Origin: Acidobacteriota bacterium
GTDB taxonomy: Bacteria; Acidobacteriota; Blastocatellia; Pyrinomonadales; Pyrinomonadaceae
DNA: 41,688 bases
Reading direction: 5' to 3'
Assembly: GCA_020199775.1 (NCBI GenBank)
Contig: JAIVJZ010000052.1
Coordinates: 1 to 41,688 of the forward strand
Position numbers and translations under genes: made by a program. Positions 17,539 to 24,301 of the stretch are shown piece by piece; position 1 is the first letter of the stretch, and the number at the start of each line of letters is the position of its first letter. Under the pieces are notes generated by a model. That model was not told the DNA's origin, did no database searches, and was given only the letters and a program-made list of their open reading frames with translations.

Positions 17539-18765
17539 TCATTCTGCAGTTGCCGTGCCTTCAGACTCTCCGGTATCAGACCGGAGTCGTTCATGACTAC
17601 ACTTGGCTACCCCCTTGTCGAATCCGCCGGGGTAATACATCCCGGTGCCAAAGCAGTCAGGGCATTCGCGCGCATCCTCGCGTAAGATTGTCGACCCTTG
17701 AACTTGGGTTTCATCTTTTCCGGGTGGAGGCTGCTTCCGATTATCCAGCTTCCACAACCTGCGTCTGAGATGCTCTGCCAGAAATGCCGGAACGGATGAG
17801 ACGGTCGTCCGACCCGCGGCGATGCGAAGTTCAGTAATCAGCACCTCCGCCAGTTCCGTCCACTTCACGGCGTCGGACGCAGAAGGTTGCCTACCGGTAA
17901 TCTCTGTGGCGTTATCCCGGAGCAAATTGACGAATTCGGCGAACGCCTCATCATCAATTCCTTGGTACTGATTTGATGATGAGGCTCCGCCGGGTTGAGC
18001 TACGGCTTCAGAAGTATTTCTATATTTATATACTCCCGTAGAAAGTACGGGAGTAACGGGAGTAGTTTCTACGGGAGTACTCCCGTACTTTCTACCACCA
18101 GTTGACACGCCAGTCTGTGCTCCCGTGCTAACTCCAGTCGGTACTCCCGTACCGACTCCCGTACTTACGATCCGCTTCGATTGAGGGTCGATCTCGATAC
18201 CCGCCATCTTACGTCTTTTAAGAATCTCCTTGGGGTCATAAATGCGGTAGCGCGGCCCCAGAGGGTTGCCGTGGAAGTACGATACTATCTCGACTGAGAG
18301 CTTCTCTTGGAGACCGTCGAGTGCCCGCCTGATGGTGCGGTCGGAGCGAATGCCAGTCTTGCTACACAGTTCCTTGAATCCGAAGTGTCTCTCTCTTTGC
18401 CCCTTGCTCAGAGTTTCACGATACATGACCGAATATATCTGCTGCTCCGAAGCCGTATGTGTCGCGTCAAGATAAGGCTGCTTCTCCTTATTTTCCGGCT
18501 CAAACCTTGTCTCCGGCAGTGGAGTTGCTGATGAGGTCGAAGAATTCTGGCTTGAGTTTTCGATGGGTACGCCCGTACTAACGGGTGTAGTTACTGGCGT
18601 TGATACTGGTGTAGGTACGGGAGTTGATACGGGAGTAGGTACGCCCGTACTATCACTAAGTGTTGTAGGGTCAGCAGTTTTATTCTCGCCTTGGGCGCGC
18701 TCCCGCTCTTCCTTGGCTTGGAGAAAATCACCAAGACTATGCCACTGCTGCTTCTTGTTGCTCAT
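17539..18765 (-). CDS. Winged-helix-like protein with (S/P)T(G/P)V repeats, initiator-like
   Basis: 408 residues. An N-terminal stretch (about 38-67) is a run of tetrapeptides such as STPV, PTPV and STGV. A helix-turn-helix region follows (about 103-180: SEQQIYSVMYRETL, FGFKELCSKTGIRSDRTIRR, ALDGLQEKL). A second repeat stretch (about 200-245) has STGV, PTGV, STPV. Then come a helical domain (about 265-340) and an end with CPDC (368-371) and CSH (389-391), which could bind zinc. The wing-type domain resembles replication initiator or phage O-type proteins. That is a structural impression, not a family match. The repeats come from a 12-bp DNA word present in both orientations. The start overlaps the AAA ATPase gene by 29 bp. 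Confidence 0.7.
   Translation of the reverse strand: MSNKKQQWHSLGDFLQAKEERERAQGENKTADPTTLSDSTGVPTPVSTPVPTPVSTPVTTPVSTGVPIENSSQNSSTSSATPLPETRFEPENKEKQPYLDATHTASEQQIYSVMYRETLSKGQRERHFGFKELCSKTGIRSDRTIRRALDGLQEKLSVEIVSYFHGNPLGPRYRIYDPKEILKRRKMAGIEIDPQSKRIVSTGVGTGVPTGVSTGAQTGVSTGGRKYGSTPVETTPVTPVLSTGVYKYRNTSEAVAQPGGASSSNQYQGIDDEAFAEFVNLLRDNATEITGRQPSASDAVKWTELAEVLITELRIAAGRTTVSSVPAFLAEHLRRRLWKLDNRKQPPPGKDETQVQGSTILREDARECPDCFGTGMYYPGGFDKGVAKCSHERLRSDTGESEGTATAE
18031..18163. repeat. Second cluster of the TACGGGAGTA/TACTCCCGTA word, both orientations
   Basis: Exact copies: TACTCCCGTA at 18031, 18078 and 18142; TACGGGAGTA at 18046 and 18070. Near copies begin at 18055, 18118 and 18154. Copies at 18070 and 18078 overlap to form an 18-bp perfect palindrome, TACGGGAGTACTCCCGTA. 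From 18094 to 18163 the units keep a 12-bp register, some degenerate. The whole cluster is inside the coding sequence of 17539-18765. Confidence 0.85.
18568..18649. repeat. Seven-unit 12-bp tandem repeat inside a coding sequence (iteron-like)
   Basis: Ten-base cores begin at 18568, 18580, 18592, 18604, 18616, 18628 and 18640, exactly 12 bp apart. The clearest are TACGCCCGTA (18568 and 18640), TACGGGAGTT (18616) and TACGGGAGTA (18628). The 12-bp step equals four codons, so the array encodes tetrapeptides. Iteron-like spacing with near-palindromic cores suggests protein binding sites. That role is inferred. Confidence 0.85.
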
Positions 18766-19558
18766 TAATTGAGGCCTCTTGTATAGCCAGCTCCACCGCC
18801 CCTACTGGAACGGTACGTTCGCCGGACTGCAGGGCCAGTACATAGGCGAAACCGCATATCTTCAATACCTCACGCGGCACACCGCCGGTCGAGTTGTAAA
18901 TCAGCTCCACAGTATCTTCGGTAAATGGGTTGGGGATTTCAGCCTGCTCACAGCGAAAGGAGATCATCTCTCGCGTCTCAGGCAGCGATAAAGGAGCGAG
19001 CAACGAGGGCAGAAATATGCGCGAGCGGAGAGCCTTTTTGCTCTGATCCATCAACTTGACGCGCAATTCAAGCTGTGCGGCCAATACGATTTGGATGAGT
19101 TTGTACTTATTAGTCTCAAAATTCAGCAGGGTCCTAATCAATTCCAGATGAGGACCTTTAAGCCGCTGAGCTTCGTCAACGAAAAGAACGCAGGTCTTAT
19201 TCTCCTGATCTAATTCGATCAAAAAGCCTCGTAGCTCATTCTCTTGGTCAACCATCGAGCGCTTAGGCTTGATGCCGAAGTCGTTGCAGATGGCTTTCAG
19301 CATCGAGAAATCAGAAGGGAAATTAGGCGAAGGCAAGATCGCCGTGACGAATTCATCGCCATTTTTCCTATAATCAGCCCATAAGCGGCGCAGCACGCTC
19401 GACTTGCCGGTGCCGACATCTCCCATAATGGCCGTCAAGCCCTGACGGTTTTCGACCACATGCTGAACTTTAAAGACGGTACTTTTAAGCGCCGGCGTGA
19501 GATACAGAAGCTCTGGGTCGGGCGAGATCGAAAACGGCTGGGTTCTCAATGTCCTCAT
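18737..19558 (-). CDS. ExeA/TniB-like AAA ATPase
   Basis: 273 residues. Walker A GDVGTGKSS (46-54) and Walker B VLFVDEAQ (124-131) are followed by a sensor-like region and the lid segment NSTGGVPREVLKICGFA (about 225-241). The order and wording match the AAA_22 / ExeA / TniB group, which includes transposition targeting and secretion ATPases and DnaC-like loaders. It overlaps the start of the repeat-containing winged-helix gene by 29 bp, so the two are almost certainly co-expressed and act together. A replication or transposition helper role is inferred from that partner. No transposase lies next to them. Confidence 0.8.
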   Translation of the reverse strand: MRTLRTQPFSISPDPELLYLTPALKSTVFKVQHVVENRQGLTAIMGDVGTGKSSVLRRLWADYRKNGDEFVTAILPSPNFPSDFSMLKAICNDFGIKPKRSMVDQENELRGFLIELDQENKTCVLFVDEAQRLKGPHLELIRTLLNFETNKYKLIQIVLAAQLELRVKLMDQSKKALRSRIFLPSLLAPLSLPETREMISFRCEQAEIPNPFTEDTVELIYNSTGGVPREVLKICGFAYVLALQSGERTVPVGAVELAIQEASINEQQEAAVA

Positions 19559-19918
19559 GTGGCATGTTTATAACATCGTCAGTTTAGAAGGGCAATAGTT
19601 ATTTGGAGAGGGGGGTAGTCAAATTAGATGAGACGAGGGAAATGGAACAACTTACTCCAGTTGATATTCTCAAACAATATCCTACGCGAATTCATGCTAT
19701 ATGTCCCTGAGCATGGGCAAATTCCTTGCTTGCCCATGTGTGTTTCACAGACATAATTAGCGACATTATAGGAGCTGCAGGCGAAAAGTATTTCCTACTG
19801 TGGCAATTCGCATAATGCTTATTTTACGAATGAACTTTGACTTGGTGTCTGTTCAGGAGGTGGTCCTGTTGACACAAATTAGTTGTCGGCGGTGTTTATT
19901 ATTGTAGGAGCGTTAGTA
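19559..19918. other. Divergent intergenic region
   Basis: 360 bp between the AAA ATPase (minus) and the sigma factor (plus), so promoters for both should lie here. It contains a 9-bp inverted repeat at 19712-19738. A TTGACA at 19869-19874 has no well-spaced -10 box, and no promoter is assigned. An AGGAG site at 19906-19910 serves the sigma gene. Confidence 0.6.
19712..19738. promoter_or_regulatory. Inverted repeat CATGGGCAA-N9-TTGCCCATG
   Basis: Perfect 9-bp arms with a 9-base loop, midway between two divergent genes. It could be an operator for either gene or an RNA hairpin. No U-run follows on either strand. Confidence 0.5.
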
Positions 19919-20491
19919 ATGAGCGGGCACATTGAGGCATCGGCAAATTCTGTTGACACGGACATTGAAGGTGCGACCCCATTGCTGAGTTTTGATGAGG
20001 CTTTTAGCCTACACTATCGTGGCGTCTATCGAACAGCGCGTGCAATTTTGAACGACTCTTTTCTTGCCGAAGATGTTGTTCAGGAAGTCTTCCTGAGGCT
20101 CTACCATAACTTTCACAGAGCACCGAAGGATGAGTTGCTACGCGTCTGGTTGTTGCGAGTGACGAGCAACGTCGCGCGCAATATGCTACGCACCCAGACT
20201 CGCACAGCGACACGCGATGACAAGTTCGCTAAAGAAAATCGTCTGGATGAGCTTGTATCGTCGGCGTTGGAGGATGCTTACGAACATCAAGTCGAACTTG
20301 AAAAGGCGCTCAGAGGACTCAACTCGCTGCGAGAGCCGATGCGTAGTTGCCTACTCCTTAAACAACAAGGACTCTCCTACAGAGAGATTGCAACAGCATT
20401 ATCGCTCAATGAAAAGAGCATTGGCAGTATCATCGCGCGCGCGCAAAAGGAGTTTATTAGCTTGTACGGCAAGAGTGGAGGAAGAGGATGA
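19919..20491 (+). CDS. ECF-type RNA polymerase sigma factor
   Basis: 190 residues from ATG at 19919, chosen over an upstream TTG because AGGAG lies 8 bases before it. Region 2 is seen in FSLHYRGVYRTARAILNDSF and AEDVVQEVFLRLYHNF. Region 4 is seen in LRSLLLK-like helices with GLSYREIATALSLNEKSIGS. It directs transcription of a specific gene set. The stop overlaps the start of a zinc-finger anti-sigma gene (ATGA), and DUF4097 proteins follow on the same strand, so the operon probably contains its own targets. Confidence 0.9.
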   Translation: MSGHIEASANSVDTDIEGATPLLSFDEAFSLHYRGVYRTARAILNDSFLAEDVVQEVFLRLYHNFHRAPKDELLRVWLLRVTSNVARNMLRTQTRTATRDDKFAKENRLDELVSSALEDAYEHQVELEKALRGLNSLREPMRSCLLLKQQGLSYREIATALSLNEKSIGSIIARAQKEFISLYGKSGGRG

Positions 20492-21447
20492 GAAGATGTC
20501 TGTCAGCGGGAACGTTGCGGGGGTATTTCGATGGTGAGATCTCTGACGAAGAGGTCGTGTCGGTGACTGCGCATTTGGCATCTTGTGAAGACTGCGCCGT
20601 GGCTGCGCGGGAGATGGAAGAGGGGATTGAATCTCTCAGGCAGGCGTTCGCACCATTAATCTCGCTGCCAGTCCCGGCCGCAAGGTTGCAAGCACGGCTT
20701 AACACGTCAATCAGCGCGCTGCCGCCGCCTAAGAGCGGCCTCGTTGCCACGGTGGGCTTCAATGTATCCGCGTTGCTCACGTGGCTCTCTCACACCACAA
20801 ACAGGACGCCGCGCTTGATGGAAGGATTCGCCACCCTGACCGTCGTGCTTATGTTGTTCGTTGCCGCCGTCATATACCAGTTACAGCCCCCTGTGAAAGA
20901 ACAGGCAGAGAATGAAAACGCGACAGCAGCTTCAAGTGTCCCAGTCGCTCGCGCTGGGCAGGAAGCGCTTGCTGGCAGCGGAGCATTCGCCGACAGCTCC
21001 ATTTCCAAGGGAGCGCAGGCACTTTCATCCGGTGTGGGGCATCCCTTAGTGATGGCAGTCAATAAAGTCAGCTCGAAATCGGCGCGCCATGTGGAGCACA
21101 GAGGAAGGCGCGCGAAAAGCCACGACCAGCGGCAAGAGTCTTCGTCGCTACTTGCCGAGGGAAAGAGCCTGATTCCCGGTGAGCAAAAACAACTGGCTCA
21201 CATCGCGACGCTGACGGCGTCCCTTGAAGGTGGAGCCAAGCCTTTGCAACCGATCCTGCGTGTTGAGTATGAGCGTAACTTGGCAGTCGTTGATGTCGCC
21301 ATCAAAGCTACACGCCGCATCGCTCTTAATAATCCGCGCGATAAAAACGCCGCAGAGTTTCTGCTTGCGGCTTATCAAAGCAAGATAAATTTGCTGCGCG
21401 CGGTTGCCTCACAAGCCGAACCCGCGATCTCTCTGCTGGAAGATTGA
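20488..21447 (+). CDS. Transmembrane anti-sigma factor with zinc-binding motif
   Basis: 319 residues. The N-terminal zf-HC2-type motif is His29-x3-Cys33-x2-Cys36 (HLASCEDC), preceded by LRGYFDGEISDEE. One membrane segment lies at about 113-131, followed by a periplasmic part rich in Ala and Ser and a C-terminal helix region (about 245-319). Proteins of this design hold the cognate ECF sigma at the membrane until a signal arrives. It is translationally coupled to the sigma gene by a four-base overlap. Confidence 0.87.
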   Translation: MRRCLSAGTLRGYFDGEISDEEVVSVTAHLASCEDCAVAAREMEEGIESLRQAFAPLISLPVPAARLQARLNTSISALPPPKSGLVATVGFNVSALLTWLSHTTNRTPRLMEGFATLTVVLMLFVAAVIYQLQPPVKEQAENENATAASSVPVARAGQEALAGSGAFADSSISKGAQALSSGVGHPLVMAVNKVSSKSARHVEHRGRRAKSHDQRQESSSLLAEGKSLIPGEQKQLAHIATLTASLEGGAKPLQPILRVEYERNLAVVDVAIKATRRIALNNPRDKNAAEFLLAAYQSKINLLRAVASQAEPAISLLED

Positions 21448-21463
21448 TGGGAGAATATCGCTC

Positions 21464-22432
21464 ATGTTGCGAACAGCAATCTTCATCGTCGTGGCAGGCG
21501 TCCTGTTAATACCGAGTTGCGCGGCGCAGGCCCGACGGGGACCCGGCCAGTCTTCGCCGCAGAAGCGAGCCGAGGCCGTTCTGACCGTGGAGCCGGATAT
21601 CATCGTAACGCTCTGTGCGGCGTCAGGGCACATCACCGTGCGAGGCTGGGAGCGAAAAGAAATTTATGCCGCTTCTCTCAATGGCGCACACATCGAGTTG
21701 AGCCGCGACGGGCAGGCAAGCGGGACGCCGCTAGCCGCGCCGCACGTTCAAGTGATAGCGCATGAATCTGTTGCCAAGGCTACGGCAACACGTCTTGACA
21801 GGTGCCGGGTCTTTGGCAACATCGAGTTGAATGTGCCGCAGACGGCGACAGTCTGGTTGAAGACACGCGGGGGCAATATCAGCATAGATGGTCTGGCCCA
21901 TGTTCGTGTGGAAACATTGAGCGGGACAGTCGACCTGCGCCGTATCAAGAGCACGACAAAGGTGGGGAGCATCAGCGGCGATGTTTTTCTGAGTGATTCG
22001 ACAGGCGAGATAAGCATTAATTCTTCAAGCGGTAATATCAAAGTGACGAGTGTCAGTGCCCTCACAGAGAACGATAAGTTTAGCGCGAAATCCTTGAGCG
22101 GAGATGTTTCCTTAGAGCAGATTAGTTACCAGCAGGTCAAAGCTGAGACGGTAAGCGGACGCATGGGACTTCTGGGGCCGATCAGTCCGAGCGGCCATTA
22201 CGACTTGAAATCAACTCTGGGGAACGTGACTCTCACGCTCTCCGGCGACGCCTCATTTCAAGTTAACGCGTCTGTCTCTCAAGAGGGACAGATAATCAAT
22301 GATTTCCCTCTCCACGGGGGTGAGATTCATACATCGAGTGCTCTTCGCGATCTAAAGGGCGTTTACGGTAATGGTGGCTCTCTACTGGTGCTTTCTTCAT
22401 TCAGTGGCAGGGTGCGCTTGCGGCGTAAATAG
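21464..22432 (+). CDS. Secreted DUF4097 beta-repeat protein 1
   Basis: 322 residues from ATG at 21464, which has GGGAG about 10 bases upstream and begins a clean signal peptide (LRTAIFIVVAGVLLIPSCAAQ). The mature part is a chain of short beta strands with recurring SG(D/N)(V/I) turns, such as TLSGTVDLRR, SISGDVFLSD and SLSGDVSLEQ, the DUF4097/DUF4098 style solenoid. These are exported proteins of uncertain function, common in Acidobacteriota beside ECF sigma operons. It is followed by two further members. Confidence 0.85.
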   Translation: MLRTAIFIVVAGVLLIPSCAAQARRGPGQSSPQKRAEAVLTVEPDIIVTLCAASGHITVRGWERKEIYAASLNGAHIELSRDGQASGTPLAAPHVQVIAHESVAKATATRLDRCRVFGNIELNVPQTATVWLKTRGGNISIDGLAHVRVETLSGTVDLRRIKSTTKVGSISGDVFLSDSTGEISINSSSGNIKVTSVSALTENDKFSAKSLSGDVSLEQISYQQVKAETVSGRMGLLGPISPSGHYDLKSTLGNVTLTLSGDASFQVNASVSQEGQIINDFPLHGGEIHTSSALRDLKGVYGNGGSLLVLSSFSGRVRLRRK

Positions 22433-22513
22433 ACCTCCGTGGAATGTTCCCATTCATTTTTCATAGGCTAATGCCGCTTTGGAAAGATGGGTGATCGGCC
22501 GGAGGATGAGAGA

Positions 22514-23332
22514 ATGATAATGAGACGTAAGCTGCGAAGCATCCCGATAGTGCTGGGAACTCTGTTTCTAATTTACAGTCAGGCGGCGGCACAGATGCCT
22601 GAAGAGTTTCGCGAAGAGTTTCATCGCATCTACGCAATAAAGCAGGATGGTCGCATCAGCCTTAAGAATATTACAGGCAAGGTTCAGATCAACATCTGGC
22701 AACGCAACGAAGTTAAGGTGGATGCTGTCAAGCGAGCTTATAAACGCGCTCGCCTAGCCGAAGCTGAAATCAGCATCGAAGCCAGCCCGGAGGTGATACA
22801 TGTCAGCACTACTTATGCTTCCTCGACGAATACGTGGAATTTCGGTGGGGAAGGGCAATACAACAATCCCGCCAGCGTTGAATATACCCTGACCGTGCCG
22901 AGCGGCGTGCGCCTCGATACAATAGAGTTGGTTAATGGGTTGCTCAACATTGAAGACGTGGCGGGCGATGTCGAAGCCTCTTCGATCAATGGTTCTGTCA
23001 TGGCGCGCGGTCTCACAGGTGAGGTCAAACTCTCCACCGTCAACGGAAAGATAGATGCCAGATTTGAGCGCCTCCGTCCGCCCAGATCAATTACGCTCAC
23101 TTCCGTTAACGGCCCCATCATGATGTTGCTCCCGAAGAATACCGACGCAGAGATTATGGCCAGCTCCATTCAGGGAGAGATCAGCAACAACCTCGGCTTG
23201 CGCGTTGAGCGAAGCAAGCACATTGGACAAAATCTGACCGGCACGCTGGGCCGTGGCGGCATGCCGGTCAAGCTCAACAACGTCAAAGGCAACATCGCTA
23301 TTCTTCACATCTCAGACGGCAACGTGCGATGA
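22514..23332 (+). CDS. Secreted DUF4097 beta-repeat protein 2
   Basis: 272 residues from ATG at 22514, selected because GGAGG (22501-22505) sits 8 bases before it. The signal peptide (SIPIVLGTLFLIYSQAAAQ) leads into EEFHRIYAIKQDGRISLKNI and then repeated Asn-Gly turns (VNGLLNIEDV, INGSVMARGL, VNGKIDARF, VNGPIMMLL). The regular strand spacing is that of a beta solenoid. Second of three paralogues, 81 bp after the first. Confidence 0.85.
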   Translation: MIMRRKLRSIPIVLGTLFLIYSQAAAQMPEEFREEFHRIYAIKQDGRISLKNITGKVQINIWQRNEVKVDAVKRAYKRARLAEAEISIEASPEVIHVSTTYASSTNTWNFGGEGQYNNPASVEYTLTVPSGVRLDTIELVNGLLNIEDVAGDVEASSINGSVMARGLTGEVKLSTVNGKIDARFERLRPPRSITLTSVNGPIMMLLPKNTDAEIMASSIQGEISNNLGLRVERSKHIGQNLTGTLGRGGMPVKLNNVKGNIAILHISDGNVR

Positions 23333-23549
23333 AATCCAGGGGCGGTTCAGATAAGGGCGATAAGTTCTCCGCACCCCACACGTTGGGGCGCGAGTAACCT
23401 CCCCATTCCTCTGGATTCCATGTGCTCAACATTCGTGGCGCTAAATCTCTGCATGGCGACAGCATCATGTCGTCAACTAGAGAAGGTTAAACTTTTGCAC
23501 TTGATTCAAGCCACATATTGTTGTCAGGTGCATACACGAGGAGGCAAAA

Positions 23550-24215
23550 ATGGATAGACGAACAATGATCACCGCGCTCGCCTTAGTGTTAGGCAGCTCA
23601 AGCATCTCATTCAGTCTCGTGCAAGATTCCACACACGGAACCAAAAACCCGGGTGCTTTACAACAACTCGATAAGGATTTCAACATCCCCGCTGGGAAAA
23701 GGCTGGACTTGCAGCTTCAAACGGGCGGTTCTGTCAATATTACTGGTTGGGATAAGGATGTCGTGTCAATCAGGCTCAGGGTCGGCGGGCGTGATTGGCA
23801 GGATTGCCGTTTTGAAGCGAAGGAAACGCCCTCAGCCCTACAGATCATCTCCCGCTATCAAGGCGACCGCAAGAGCTATTCGACCTCTCTGCACTTTGAT
23901 ATTAAAGTCCCGAAGAGATTCGATGTCGAAATCCAATCGAGCGGCGGCGAAATTAGAATAACGGACGTTGCTGGCGACATCAGGGGCAAGACGATGGGGG
24001 GGAATCTTGTATTAAGAGGTATCGGCGGTGAATTGAGCCTGACCACGATGGGCGGAGATATCAATCTGACCAGTTCTCAGGTTAACGGAGAGGCCGAGAC
24101 GATGAGTGGCGAAGTGCTCATACAAGATGTGATCGGTAATATACATGGCTCAACCATGAGTGGCCGGGTCAAATATATCAACGTGACGAACCTGCACGGG
24201 ACGGCGATTCGCTGA
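23550..24215 (+). CDS. Secreted DUF4097 beta-repeat protein 3
   Basis: 221 residues with a signal-type start (MITALALVLGSSSISFSL) and a strong GGAGG ribosome-binding site. Strands with Gly-Gly turns recur (MGGNLVLRGI, IGGELSLTTM, MGGDINLTSS, MSGEVLIQDV, MSGRVKYINV). It is shorter than the other two. The 217-bp gap before it could hold a separate promoter. The ADOP permease gene follows 86 bp later. Confidence 0.84.
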   Translation: MDRRTMITALALVLGSSSISFSLVQDSTHGTKNPGALQQLDKDFNIPAGKRLDLQLQTGGSVNITGWDKDVVSIRLRVGGRDWQDCRFEAKETPSALQIISRYQGDRKSYSTSLHFDIKVPKRFDVEIQSSGGEIRITDVAGDIRGKTMGGNLVLRGIGGELSLTTMGGDINLTSSQVNGEAETMSGEVLIQDVIGNIHGSTMSGRVKYINVTNLHGTAIR

Positions 24216-24301
24216 GACCCGACAGGGCAGCACGGCGTCTTTCGGAGACGATGTAGCATAGGGGCGCGACCGATCCTCAAAGGACGAGGGACACACTCAA
24301 G

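Noticed and set aside
18031..18649. Repeat clusters considered as a CRISPR array
   Set aside because: Units are 10-12 bp without unique spacers, are in both orientations and lie inside a coding sequence.
19869..19902. TTGACA with downstream TATTAT as a sigma-70 promoter for the ECF gene
   Set aside because: The spacer is about 22 bases and the start would fall next to the ribosome-binding site.
24236..24250. 5-bp hairpin CGTCT-TTCGG-AGACG before the permease gene
   Set aside because: It is too short, with no T run, and is likely incidental.
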